64,000 nucleotides of DNA, from NCBI GenBank assembly GCA_026545225.1, contig CM048849.1, positions 29,770,336 to 29,834,335 on the forward strand. Reading direction: 5' to 3'. Numbering within the stretch: the stretch's first letter is position 1; every line of letters starts with the position of its first letter. Both the position numbers and the translations under genes were made by a program. The notes beneath the pieces were generated by a model, which searched no databases, was not told the origin of the DNA, and was given only the letters and a program-made list of their open reading frames with translations. This document shows positions 32,168 to 43,239 of this stretch, piece after piece. The stretch comes from Cornus controversa. Lineage: Eukaryota > Streptophyta > Magnoliopsida > Cornales > Cornaceae.

Positions 32168-33744
32168 GAGAAAGTGCATTAAATCCCCTTAAACTATTAG
32201 TCAATTGCATGAAACTCCCACACACTTAAAAAATAGCTGAACTATAACTTTGTTGCACAAAAGAACGGACCGTAAATGCGTCATTAATGAAAAAATCATT
32301 TTACCATTTTGTCCTTACTGAAACGACATTGTTTAAGTTGTTTGGTTACATGGGTTGCTCCCTTGGCTATGAAAATGGCATTTCTAAAGCACTAAGATAG
32401 AAGATTATCTTAATTCAAGTAGAAGACTATCTTTAAATTTTAGTTTATGAAATTTGATGAAATAGTTGACTTAGTGAATTGAAAAAGTCGACTCTTTCTA
32501 GCAGCATGAATCTGACTCTTTAAGTACCAAAATAAAGTTGACTGCTTTAGGCAAAAAATCGACTGAATATGATTAATGCTTTCAGCTTTCAAATATTAAA
32601 TTTCTAAACATTTGGTGATGACAACATAACTCAATATTGTCTTTCAGGTCAATATTTGGTGATGAGTATGCTTGTTGGTGAACAAGGAATGAAGTTTCTT
32701 TTGTTGAAAGTGTGCAAAAGGGGCAACTGGATGCAGTTATAGTTGAAGACCTCAACATATGTACTTTACAATGTCTTTTTTGGTTTATTGGTCTATAAAT
32801 AAGTCCTTTTTTGGTTTGTGACACAACTTTATTAACACTTTTATGAATAACTTTTCAATGCATTTTCAATGTATGTGTGTCTGCTATTAATAACATTTTC
32901 AATGTTTGTCTTTTTAATGGTAGCACTAAGATTTGTTATTAACTTGTTCCTGTTTTATTTGGTATTAGGATATGTTTTTTTATGCTTCATTGTTATACTA
33001 TCTCTTTCTCAATCATTGTGTGCAAACCATTAGATTGGAAATCCGAACAACCTTTTTCATTAAAATACAAGTATATAACAGAAAACCCAAACTCACACAA
33101 AAACAGAGATAACTCCATCTACACAACTGAACTTACAAGAGAAATGCCATATCCCCATATATTCCCATCACTTATACAATAACACACAAATAACATCAGA
33201 AAAGAGACCCCAAATAACAACATGCTTCCAACGAAGAGAGCCTTCACCATTGCAAGACATAGTTCCACCATGGTAGCAAATGCAGGTGTTGGTGGTAGCT
33301 CTCGTGGTGGTGTTGGTGGAAGTTCTAGTTGTGGTGTTGGTGGTCGTTGATGTGAAACACCTTGGCTATCATCATCCCCCCATTTCTAATATGTGCATTT
33401 TCTAGATCGACATTTGAAAAACATCCTACCAGGGTTTTTCTCAGACTTAGATATGTAAATCGCAGCCTTTCACCCACAAAAACATTTCCTGTTGCTATTT
33501 ATTGATGAAACCCTAGATGATAACCCCATTTTATTGTTGATGGTATACTGGGAATTATAATTTTTTTGCAATGACACATGTTTCACATGCCTTACACTAA
33601 CAGAATTATCCAAATGACTAGCTAATGATTTGGGATTTTTTGCAACAATCACGATAACTTAAGGAGTTAAGTGTCAACTTTGTAGTTCAAGGGGATTTAT
33701 TGGAAAAGAGAAGAAAGTTTAAGGGGGTTTAATGCACTTTTCTC
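32168..33744 (-). mobile_element. Mutator-like element, 1577 bp, with GRF zinc-finger frame
   Basis: Termini are inverted repeats: left GAGAAAGTGCATTAAATCCC and right (reversed) GAGAAAAGTGCATTAAACCC, continuing CCTTAAACT. Flanks are AATAAAAAA (32159-32167) and AATAAAGAA (33745-33753), a 9-bp target duplication with one difference. The element carries the minus-strand frame at 33119-33652 and no transposase, so it is non-autonomous. It inserted into DNA adjoining the split copia primer site. Confidence 0.85.
33119..33652 (-). pseudogene. GRF-type zinc finger plus transmembrane protein, two stops
   Basis: A 178-codon phase on the minus strand. After a Ser/Asn/Lys-rich start comes NRKCFCG, stop, KAAIYISKSEKNPGRMFFKC, then RKCTY, stop, KWGDDD. 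This is the GRF zinc-finger pattern (CxCG...NPGRxFxxC...C-Y-x-W). A Pro/Thr-rich linker follows, then a hydrophobic segment (MVKALFVGSMLLFGVSFLML and onward) likely to be a membrane helix. GRF domains bind nucleic acid in other proteins; small GRF plus C-terminal hydrophobic proteins are common in plants with unknown role. Two in-frame stops make this copy non-functional unless read through. Confidence 0.72.
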
Positions 33745-33769
33745 AATAAAGAAAGATAATTATATTTAA

Positions 33770-33792
33770 AATATATATATATATATATATAT
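33770..33792. repeat. (TA)n microsatellite
   Basis: Perfect AT dinucleotides between the Mutator-like element and the copia leader. Confidence 0.9.
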
Positions 33793-33841
33793 TATAAGGC
33801 AGAAGGTGTTTTCTATGATTGATCGGGACCGCCGATGATAA

Positions 33842-33853
33842 GCTCTTATACCA
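33842..33853 (-). other. Primer-binding site of a copia element (minus)
   Basis: GCTCTTATACCA differs by one base from the reverse complement of TGGTATCAGAGC and directly abuts the LTR at 33854. Confidence 0.75.
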
Positions 33854-34040
33854 TGTTAAAAATATAGGAAGAATATATATTGAATTGATATTGATGAAAG
33901 TACATAAAGGCTTATTTATAGGCCCATAATTTTAGAGACCAAGTTTACTTAGGAGATAAAAAACCCTAGCCATAGATGAATAAAGAATCCTAGATGGATT
34001 AGGATAGAAAGTAACATAATATTAAATATATTATCTAACA
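33854..34040 (-). mobile_element. Short copia LTR, 187 bp
   Basis: In minus sense it runs from TGTTAGATAATATATTTAAT to ATATTTTTAACA, has TG...CA ends, and abuts a primer-binding site. GGGCCTATAAATAAGCC provides a TATA-like box. Only the copia leader remains inward, so this is the 5' LTR of a truncated element. Confidence 0.8.
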
Positions 34041-34079
34041 GTAATTATTATAATTTTTTTCAAAATGAAATATTCTTTT

Positions 34080-34320
34080 CCCACAAAATGTTGTGTTTGT
34101 GCCAAAAAGTTAGTTTTCCTCGCGAATCTGATTTTGTCGCAAAAGATTTTTCAACACAAAATTTATTATTTGTGGCAATTATTTTAACTTTTCTCACAAA
34201 ATTTAGTATTTGTGCCAATTATTTTAGCTTTCGTAACAAAATTTATTGTTTGTGCCAAAAAATAATTTTAGTTACGAATTTATTTTTGTGACAAAAAATT
34301 TTGTGGCCAAATCACCAATT
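34080..34320. repeat. Imperfect 42-48 bp repeats with CACAAAATTT/TTTGTGCCAA core
   Basis: About five units of the form CACAAAATTTA(G/T)TATTTGTGCCAATTATTTTAGCTTT, the two halves of each unit being partly complementary. Probably the subterminal part of a DNA transposon or of the Tat LTR. Non-coding. Confidence 0.6.
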
Positions 34321-34329
34321 TGTTGTAAT

Positions 34330-34616
34330 GATTTTAATTAAACCTTTTGTAGAGGGAAAAGTTTGCACCATTAGAAACCCGACCAAGGTGGATAATTTAC
34401 CTATAAATGCAAGTTGAATTGGAAGAAGTGGGGATTCATAGAAAAACAAAGAGAAAAATATTAAGAGATCTTTTTCTAATTCTTGTATTCTAGCATTCAA
34501 GAGGCAATTGCCTAAGCGATAAAAAGAGATTAGAATCCATTATCTCATTCCTTGTTTGAGTGTTTTTCTGATGTAGTTTGTTTGACTTTTACTTCAAGTA
34601 ATTTTATGTACTTACA
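34330..34616 (+). mobile_element. 3' part of a Tat-type (Ty3/gypsy) 5' LTR
   Basis: Has a TATA-like TACCTATAAATGCAA (34399-34413) and ends CTTACA at 34616, directly before a Tat-type primer site. The 5' border is unclear because of the repeats before it. Confidence 0.65.
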
Positions 34617-34617
34617 C

Positions 34618-34637
34618 TTTGGCACCATATGTGGGAA
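34618..34637 (+). other. Primer-binding site of Tat type, decayed
   Basis: TTTGGCACCATATGTGGGAA resembles the TTGGCGCCGTCTGTGGGAA site common in plant Tat elements, with CpG sites changed to CpA, consistent with deamination of methylated DNA. Confidence 0.7.
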
Positions 34638-34699
34638 AGAACAAAGTGGATATTCTTGAATCATGGTTGTGTAGTTAATATCCGGGCTTTAAGCCGGCA

Positions 34700-35517
34700 A
34701 AGAGATGTCACGCCAAAAAATGGAGATCATGAAGATCAATAGAACATGCAAGAACAACTCTTGCAGTGATTCGAGGCTTTCTAGAAAGAGAATGAAGAGC
34801 TCGAGTGGTTAGCTCAACTAGACAACCAAGGTGTTAAAAATAATACTAGAGAAGAACGGCAGAAGTTAACCTATCCTATTGTAATTAAGAAGATCACAAC
34901 GAGAGCAGGATCAAAACGATGTTCAAGACAACCATCTAATTAATGATCAGAATGACATTTTTCTTAATGCGTAGCTAGACTAGAGAGCCCAGATGCAAAG
35001 GAAGATCAACACGAGACTCAAAGACCTCAAGGCCCAGACACCAGTTGATCTAGTTATGCAATTAACAACTAGACTAGTCCAATCACCATTCACAGAAGAT
35101 ATCATTAGGGCTCCCAAACCAAATAAGTTTGTGATGGCAACATTCAAAACCTTCAATGGCACAACCGACCCTGTTGAACATATCTACCACTTTTTAGGCT
35201 AGTTAATCCCCAGTTTTGAGAAGCTTTGTGAGTTATTCATTGCTTAGTATGTTGGGAACAATCATCAGAAAAATATTGTTTCATCTCTATTTACGATGAG
35301 TCAGGCCAAAGGAAAGAGCCTTAAAGCATTTCTTACCCACTTCAATCTTAGGATGTCGATGATCGGCCGCTACGATCCAGTGGCAACGATAGAGGCTTTT
35401 AAAATAATAATCAAACGAAAGAACAAATCAAAATGTCCAAGCAAACCAGAAGTGCATAATCATCAAGCAGAGAGCCTAAAAACAAGCAAAAATATGAAGA
35501 AAAGATCACCCCTCTGA
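34700..35517 (+). pseudogene. Tat-type gag, capsid part, with stops
   Basis: Frames read SPFTEDIIRAPKPNKFVMAT, FKTFNGTTDPVEHIYHF, then after stops KGKSLKAFLTHFNLRMSMIG, the conserved capsid region of Tat/Ogre-like gags. A second, minus-strand copy of the same region is near 61870 (FLTRLNLEMSMIEGCDQ). Stops occur near 35201 and 35248. Zinc knuckle and pol are absent; an LTR follows at 35640. Confidence 0.8.
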
Positions 35518-35639
35518 AGACAAGTCTGACAAGATTGTACTAGGAGAACAAGAACAAATGGTTCTTCTGTTCCCCTCCTCCTATGTGACAAACATCGGAG
35601 CAAATTAGGGACAAAACTAAGCATTGAGCTTTCTATATT

Positions 35640-37000
35640 TGTAGACACCCCATTTTTGACCTCCAATTTTTATTCTAAATCCTAAGTCATAACACGTAAC
35701 TTAAACCTTAATTTCCAGACATGGGCCGAAAAGGGGGCCCACGAAAGCATTCAAAATAGTTAACCCAAAATCCGAGGGTCAAAACTAAAAATAAACTTCA
35801 CCAATACGTTCACTATGACCCAAAATCCTAGAAAATAGTACTTATAGGAGTCACACGTCCACCTAAACACTCTGATGCGACCCAAACCCTAGACAAGGGT
35901 AGAACGATCATTTCAAAAAGTTAACTCGTATTTCGATGGTCTAATTGACAAACCAACTTCACCATTGAGTTCAAAAGGGTAAAAAAATCTACAAAATACT
36001 ACTCATAGGTATCATGAGCCCTCCTTAACAGTTTGTTGGCCCAAACTCTAGCATATAAGCTAAAATGGTCAACTCGAAAGTTTGACCAATAAATCAATTT
36101 TAAAAACAAAGAATGAAATTCACCATCACATTTGGAAGGTTTAAGAATCATAAGAACACTATAATCATGGACTCATTCCACTTTGGACATCTTGTTGCCA
36201 AACCTTTAAGTTAGGGTCAAACAGGTGAACCTAAAAGCTTGACCAACAAACCAATCACTAAATCAACAAAGAACCTCACCATTTGGATCATAGTCTAGGA
36301 TATAGTATAATACCAACACATTTCCAAGCGGGGCATTCTTTTGACCCAAACCCTAGCCAGGGGAGAAAATAATCTTTGCACTACGCACACTGTTTGGGAC
36401 AAATTTGGAATTTCATTCCTAGATAAAGTGACATTATTTTATCAAATGATATCAATATAGTGACATTATGAATGAAAAAATTCCCATTCTATAAAACTGC
36501 CACTTCAAAAGGTTATTTTTGGATTTCCAACCAAAAGAGGACACGGGGTAGCCAATCATTGGCTGCCCCAAACTTTCACACATAATTTTTACATTCCTCA
36601 ATGAGGAAATTATCAAAATTTATCTACGGTATAGATTGATTTGAACTGATGGTTCCTATTCACCCAGCTTTTAATACTACCATGGATGGCAAGAATTTGC
36701 TTGGGATTGCACCATTTTTCACCAATCTTTAATCTGATGAGCCACATTCATCCAATATAATTTTTATCACTTAGCTAAATTCTCTCCCATCCAAAGGCTC
36801 ACATTTATTCTCAAAAAAATCAAAGGTTCAGATTACAAGAAAGCCCCTATATGCCATTACACATTATATACATGACCCAAATAGTCTTTTTTCTGTTTTC
36901 ATCCAAGGGTCCACATTCACTCTACTCAATCTAATGGATGGGATTGAGTAGAGACCTCCCACATTTGTCTATAGATGGAAAATTCTCTCTCTATTCACAT
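35640..37000 (-). mobile_element. Gypsy-type LTR, minus orientation (solo or truncated)
   Basis: Begins TGTAGACACCCCATTTTTGACC in plus reading; the LTR region at 62163 begins TGTAGACACCTGTTTTTGACC and shares CATG(G/A)GCC(G/A)AAA(A)GGG-CCCAC further in. The outer border is uncertain. 35755-36365 contains four diverged tandem units. The A+T-rich remainder to 37000 has no gene. Confidence 0.55.
35755..36365. repeat. Four diverged tandem units of about 150-165 bp
   Basis: Units begin near 35757, 35921, 36071 and 36224. Each contains GGTCAA(A)-C or TTGACCAA(T/C)AAA, then TTCACCA(T/A), then a TTTAGAATC/CTAGAA-ATA(G)TACT-ATAGG stretch and CCCAAACCCTAG. Confidence 0.55.
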
Positions 37001-37031
37001 ACACCTTGAACACACTTGAAGACACTACTAA

Positions 37032-37130
37032 TGTTGTGTTTGGTATGTGGGAATGGAATGGAATGCAACTAGAAATGGAATGAGAATGGGAATGGAATAT
37101 AATGGTCATTCTCATTCTATTATTTGGTTG
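37032..37130. mobile_element. Harbinger-like MITE end
   Basis: GTTGTGTTTGGTATGTGGGAATGGAATGG and the following GAATGAGAATGG, CATTCTCATTCTATTATTTGGTTGCAAACA are close in wording to the MITE at 48914-49280. The opposite end is obscured by the GGT-rich duplication; 37580-37620 has similar GAATGGAATGCCCATTC text. Confidence 0.5.
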
Positions 37131-38005
37131 CAAACACAAAATGAAGTAGGAATGAAATAAAATTATCCAAAATACCCCTTCTAGTGACAAATAAATTAAA
37201 CAAATAATGATGTGGTGGTGGTGGTGGAGGAAGGTTATGATGTGGTGGTGGTGGTGGTAGAGATGGAAGTGGAGGTGGTGGCAGTGGTGTGGTGGTAATG
37301 ATGGCAGTGGAAGAAAGTGGTAATGTGGAGGTGGTATGGCGATGGAGGTGGTGGCAATTGAGGTGGTGGTGGGGGTAGTGGAGAAATGTGGCAATGTGGA
37401 GGTGGTGGTGATGGTGTGCTGTGTTGGGGGTGGAAGTGGGGGTTGCAACGGCAGTGGTAGAGTTAGTCATAGTGGTAGTAGTGGTGGTGGTGATAAAGAG
37501 GATGTGGTGGTGGAGGAGGTGGATGTGGTGGTGGTGGAGGTGAAAGGTTTTTTGGTAATATGAATTTTATTTTTAATCTTAGTAAGAATGGAATGCCCAT
37601 TCTATAGGTTTGTAAACATGAAATGAGGTAGAAATGAAATAAATTTTAAATCAAATTATCCAAAATACCCCTCCTAGTGACAAATAAATTAAATTAATAA
37701 CAGTGTGGTGGTGGAGGAAGGTGATGATAAGGCGGTGGTGTGGTGGTGACAATGGCAGTAGAGGAAGGTGTCAATATGGAGGTGGTGGTGGTAGAGTGTT
37801 GGGGGTGGAGGTGGTGGATGAAAGTGGCATGGCAGTGGATAAAGGTGGCAATGGTGTGGTGGTGGAGGTGGTGGGGGTGGCAGTGGAGGAAGGTGGGAAT
37901 GTGAAGATGGTAGCGGTGGATGTGGAGGTGGAGGTGGTGGAGAAATTTTGTGTTGTGGAGGTGGTGGTGGCGATGTGGAAGTGGTGTGTAGAGGCTGTGA
38001 CCAAT
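37130..38005. repeat. GGT-rich tandem duplication, unit about 485 bp
   Basis: Both units start with AAATGA(A/G)GTAG(G/A)AATGAAATAAA and AAATTATCCAAAATACCCC(T)CTAGTGACAAATAAATTAAA (near 37140 and 37620), followed by 350-380 bp of GTGGTG/GGAGGT-rich trinucleotides. Long frames on either strand are translations of this repeat (Val/Gly plus, His/Pro/Thr minus) and are not genes. Confidence 0.85.
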
Positions 38006-38019
38006 TTTGGCCAATTTTT

Positions 38020-39082
38020 CTTTTATACATTATAATTTTCATAAATGTATTTTCACGATGTTTAGGTATGTTTGGAGTACGGGAAACATGTTTGGGATGT
38101 TAAATAGAGGTTTTGGTAAGTTTTTGAAATATTTGGAGAAATTTGACTTTTTGGTCAAACGGGGACCCGGGACGCAGTTGGGGTGGGCCCGAGGATCAAT
38201 AAATTTTTTGAAAAATAATTATGTTTGATTTTGATATAGATGAAATATTTAGAGAGTTAAAGAAGTGATTTCGAGGCTATAGGAGTTTTTGAAATTAAAA
38301 ACGGAGGTCGGGAGGGTACGTTAAGTGGCCCAGGGGTGTTTTAGTCATTTCGCGCACCAGAGACATAATAAATATCTGGGCTAAGGAAATTTCAGCCATT
38401 CTCACGCCATTTCTCTCTCTTCTCTCTCCCATCTTCATCCCTCCACCTTTTCTCTACATTTCGGAGTGCTTCTACTTGGATTTGGGTTTCGACGAAGAAG
38501 GACAACGTGTAGAGGGCGGCTAGGGCTTCAGTTTAAACCAAAAAAAGTCACGTTTTAGAAAGATAGACCTCTATGAAATTTTGGAAAATTGCTTGGAAGT
38601 CTTCCAAATTTGAGGTAGGGGTTCTCCTTCTCTTTTATGTGTTAATTTTAGGGTTTTGGGTGAAGTGGTGAGGTGTAGGATGTGTCTTGCATGAATGAGA
38701 GAGGTAAGAGGGCTAGGATTTAGTGTTTTCTCTTCTCTTGAGTCTCTTCTATGCAAAATTGATGTGCCTTGTGATATGTATCACATGAGGGGCTAGTATG
38801 AGCAAATGTGTGAAGTTGAGAACATGAATACCTAAATGCTAGTTTGTGTACATGTGAAATTATGTGCAATGGTGAACATGTATATGGTTATGTGTTAATA
38901 TGTAAATATGAAATGCATGCTAGTTATATATAGCAAGTGTATGCTTTGAGTAAAGCATGAGTAATGTATGCTAAGTTTGGAATTGTAGGCATATATGAGA
39001 AATATGCATGTTTTAGACATATATGTGCTATATGTGGTATAAGGTGATGAGATGACACAAAAGAAGCATGAAAATTACATGC

Positions 39083-39118
<36 letters not shown>

Positions 39119-40543
39119 CTACATTGCATATATGGGAGGTTGCAGGAAATGGTACAAGGGATGTGCACGGGACTTCGGAGTGGTCCAACAGTGTCACGAA
39201 AGGTCGTATAATCATCCACTAGGTATGACCCTTAGCGTGGACCTGTCATACCAAAGCTAAGGCCTAGAATCAGAGTATGTCCACATTTGGTGAGTTTCGG
39301 AGTTGTTCACTCACAATTTGGGAAACGAATACATTGTCATGGTTATATGATCCCTCAGAGTTATCCAGGTCATACGATTGTTATCGGAGGTGTCCAAGGT
39401 CACATGATCCTCAGAGCAGACCAATCCTGTAGGGTATCAGATTAGGGCCGAGAGTGAGAGCATATACATATCTTGATGCTTCTATGTTTCAAATATGTTA
39501 AGCATGATATGTGATTAAATACAACTATCCTTACTTACATTTTGAGTTGAATGAATGTGAAATTGTTGGTGTGGCATATAATATAGCAACATGTATTCCA
39601 TGCAGGTCGGTGTCGAGTCGACATCTAGGAGGGTTGGAGTATTCTTACTGAGTCGTTGAGTTGCTCGCCCCTTTTCTCTCAAAATTTTTACAGATAAGAC
39701 ACCTATAACGGATGGGAGTTGAGCATCCAAGTGGAGCTCCTTATAGCATTTTTGGTTATACCTTTGGACATTGCATATGTATGGCTATCCATGCCGGCTT
39801 ATGGCATCTGACTTATTTCTAAGTTGTAGTTATTTTTAGATAAATGTAGTTTGGATGTTTTTTTTTTTATTATACTCTTGAAATCCACGTAATGACTATA
39901 GACTTGAGCATGTGATGCTAATGTAAGAAACTTTTGGACTTAAATATGTTATGACAAGGTTGATGAATGAACATGGGAATGTATGTTTTGATGAGAGAGA
40001 CTTGGATAGGTATATGATTTTGTGTAGATGCATGATTTAGGAATTGTGAATGATGGTAATGTCCTTCAATTATGATTTGAATGTGAATGGAATCTGAGTA
40101 CCAAGGATAACAAATGCAAGTTTGCTAGGTTTTTTTACAGATAAATCAGTTCAGTGATTACAATGCATCATAATCCCCTTTACGATGCATTGCCCTAATG
40201 ATGCATCGTAATGTAAAGGACAATGCATCGTTAAAACCTGCAGAGATTTGGAAACCAAAAGTCCCGAGAGCTCTACAGTTTGAAATTCTTTAGGATACAT
40301 GTTCGATGCATCGAAATCCATATTATGATGGATCGTAATCCATGGAGATAGTTGATTAATAGACAAGGGTATGGGGTTACTTGAGGGGCCCATTGTGGTT
40401 GGTTAGGCCTGCACTATATGCATATATGTGCACGCATGTGAATTGTGCTTTTGCGGTGTTTGAGAGGTTGAAACAATCCATTAGGAGTTAATGGACGGAT
40501 GTCACCACTGGTTCTGGGAGTCAAAAATTGGGACGTGGCAACA
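38020..40543 (+). mobile_element. 5' LTR of a second Tekay-type element
   Basis: Ends ACGTGGCAACA at 40543, directly before a perfect tRNA-Met primer site. Within it are CCAGGGGTGTTTTAGTCATT (38330), a TC-rich leader-like tract (38400-38460), a (TA)12 microsatellite (39087-39110), and GCTCGCCCCTTTTCTCTCAA followed by TTTTTACAGATAAGACACC (39663-39710), the block shared with other LTRs here. The left border is not resolved. Confidence 0.75.
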
Positions 40544-40555
40544 TGGTATCAGAGC
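40544..40555 (+). other. Primer-binding site, perfect tRNA-Met type
   Basis: TGGTATCAGAGC, directly after the LTR end. Confidence 0.92.
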
Positions 40556-40889
40556 ATAAGGTTTGAATATGTAGGGACGAAGGGTGAAAGTTAATTAAGT
40601 GTTCACTTGAGGTTAAAGATTAATATGTTGGGATTTGGACTTGGAGTTCGCAAATTGCATACGTGTGACATGATTATATGCTTACACTTTTAAAACATGC
40701 TAAAGGTGAATTAAATTGACATGATGTTGTGTAAGCATGGTGAGAATTGTATAAGTGTGCGAATACTTGGTTTTGAACTTTCTTGTTGTGCATATAGCAA
40801 AATGCCATCAAAAAAAGTGTGAAGTGAAAACGCCAATGCTCCATAGGAGCCAATAGACGGAACCCAATTTATGCATGACATGGTAGACA

Positions 40890-41900
40890 CCATGAAGTGA
40901 ATGGCAAGAGAGGCTAGGGAAGAAGAGGTTCAGGCACCACCTAGGGTTGCCTTGAGCCGACAAATGGTTGCTATAGAGGAATATGTGAAGTTTAAACCGC
41001 CCACTTTTGAAGGTGGACGTGATCCACTAGCGGCGGAAAGTTGGACAGACCAAACTCATAAACTCATGGTTGTTCTCGTAATTGGTGATGATCTGAAGGT
41101 TAGAGTGACAACGCTTCACTTACAAGGGGAAGCCAATCCGTGGTTGCAATTCATTGGAAATACCCACAACACCGAGACTATGGATTGAGAGGCCTTCAAG
41201 AGGTTGTTTTTTGATAAGTTCTTCCCGATTTCAGTAAAAGAACGGATGAGGCAGGAGTTCATGGATCTAGTCAAGGGGACATAGATGTTATAGGGTATAA
41301 GACCAAGTTTACATCATTGGTTCGCTTTGCCCCGGAGATGGTGAACAATGAGGAGTTAATGGTGAAGAAATTTGTGAAGGGATTGAAGATCTCTATTAGA
41401 AAGAGAGTGTCCATTCTAGGTTTGAAAACCTATGAGGAAGTGGTTGATAGAGCGTTGGTGGCTAAAGAAGATGATAGAGATGCCCAAAGGATGTGGGACT
41501 CCAAGTAGCAAGCGAAGGGTATAAGTACACCTTCAAGAAGTCAGGGGAGGAAAAAACACAGAGAGGGCAAGTCAGGTTCTCAGGAGTAGCAGCAGGCTCA
41601 CTCGGTACCTTCTTTGACATTGTCCACCAGATCTTTACGATCTACGGTAGTGTGCTATCATTGCTAATAGTCTGGCCATTTTCGATATGAGTACCCTCAA
41701 AGGTAAGCAGTGGCTCCAGTGCTAGTGGCATCAGCGGGGGATCAAGCGTGCTTCCATTGCAAGCAGGCCAGTTATGTTAGGGCAAACTGCCCACAGAGGC
41801 AGAAGGCACATAGTGGTACAGGGTCTCAGTAGAGGACCAGATAGACAGCTATAGTTCAGTCTGGCTTTAGGGCACTACCACTATCTCAGCCAGCTCAGTC
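40890..41900 (+). pseudogene. Tekay-type gag, stops in frame
   Basis: Frames give the usual order: EEYVKFKPPTFEGGRDPLAA near 40985, FDKFFPISVKERMRQEFMDL near 41220, FVKGLKISIRKRVS near 41370, and a zinc knuckle at 41745-41790 reading CFHCKQASYVRANC. The knuckle's His is Tyr, so it is damaged. Stops at 41186 and 41283, among others, break the frame. It follows its own LTR and primer site. Confidence 0.85.
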
Positions 41901-41984
41901 AGTATAGGGGTCTCGGGCAGTGAGAGGGCATACGCCTGCTTCTAATCAGTAGTCGAGTTTACATGGGACTGGTCATAGAGGTTA

Positions 41985-42115
41985 GCATACTCAAGGCCGT
42001 GTTTTTACACTTACCCCGGTATAGGAGGTTCGAGGACTGTTGGTGGTCAGAGTTATTTTCCTGGTTTTTAGCTCGTTGGCTAGGGTGTTGATGCTAGGCG
42101 AGACAGTGAGGTTTT
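41985..42115 (+). pseudogene. Start of Tekay protease, truncated
   Basis: HTQGRVFTLTPV, stop, EVRGLLVVRVIFLVFSSLARVL corresponds to the segment leading to the DTGA motif. The catalytic motif itself is not in frame, and the element ends here at the tandem array. Confidence 0.6.
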
Positions 42116-42234
42116 GGCAAATGACGCGACCCAGAGCTAAGTAAGAAGTGATAGAGATGGGATGAACCCTATTCAACTAGTCCCATTCGAATAAACTCTT
42201 ACTCATAGGGATTCGGGGTTCAGGGCTTGTACTC

Positions 42235-43045
42235 ATGGAGAGTCAGGGCACACCTTGTTCAGAGGGCCTTTAATGAAAAAGGTGGGATGAATTAATTTCA
42301 AGAACATTGTCAATAAACCCCATTGGGAACACCTCATTCAGAGGGCCTTTAATGAAAAATGTGGGATGAATTAATTCCCAGAACATTGTCATTCAACCCT
42401 ACTTGGGCACACCTCGTTTAGAGGGTAGGTCTTTAATGAAAAATGAGGGATGAATTAATTCTTAGAACATTGTCAATCAACCCCACTGGAGCCCACCTCG
42501 TTCAGAGGGCCTTTAACGAAAAAGGTGAGATGAATTAATTCTGAGAACATTGTCAATCAACCTCATTGGGACACACCTCGTTCAGAGGGCCTTTAATGAA
42601 AAAGAAAGGATGAATTAATTTCAAAAACATTATCAATCAACCCCACTGGGGCACACCTCGTTCAGAGAGCTTTTAATGAAAAAGTCAGTATGAAATAATT
42701 CTGAGAACACTAGGCACATCTCGTTCAGAAGGCCTTTAATAAAAAAGGCGAGATTAATTAATTTTGAGAACATTGTCAATCAACCCCATGAGGGCACACC
42801 TCTTCAGAGGGCTTTAATGAAAAAGGCAGGATAAATTAATTCCGACAACATTGTTAATCAACCCTACAGAGGCACACCTTTTCAGAGGGCCTTTAATGAA
42901 AAAGGCAAGATTAATCAATTCTGAATACATTGGTTAATCAACCCCACTGGGGCACACCTCTTCAAAGGGCCTTTAATGAAAAAACTAGGATAAATTAATC
43001 CCTAGAACATTGTTAGCTGACCCCACTGGGGCATAACCCATCAAA
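42235..43045. repeat. Tandem array, about 80-bp unit, ten copies
   Basis: Unit text: GGGCACACCTCGTTCAGAGG, GCCTTTAATGAAAAAGG(C/T), GGGATGAATTAATTCTGAGA, ACATTGTCAATCAACCCCAC. Unit starts are near 42247, 42328, 42408, 42492, 42571, 42650, 42715, 42790, 42868 and 42950, with a partial at 43030. One unit (42650-42715) is shortened and the last units share CTCTTCA for CTCGTTCA. No open frame is maintained. Confidence 0.92.
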
Positions 43046-43239
43046 AGAAATTTTAGCAAATAGTGGGTAAGTCCCACAAAGTGTGTCACAAGGCTTTATC
43101 AAGGGTTGTGACATATAAGATTATTAATTAAAGTTTCTTAATGAAAGGAGTCATTATCATGATGGTTGGGGTGGCACCAATAGTGCTTGTTAGCTAAGGT
43201 TAAATTCTTCTGGGCAACAATTATTTTTAATATAAATCA

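Noticed and set aside
32582..32824. Minus-strand 80-codon frame in the Mutator-like element
   Set aside because: Separated by stops from the GRF frame, no recognisable domain; kept only as part of the element.
36969..38042. His/Pro/Thr-rich and Val/Gly-rich frames
   Set aside because: They are frames through GGT/ACC trinucleotide repeats, open on both strands, with no domain.
42235..43045. CRISPR-like array
   Set aside because: Units follow one another directly with no unique spacers, and the context is plant nuclear DNA; it is an ordinary tandem array.
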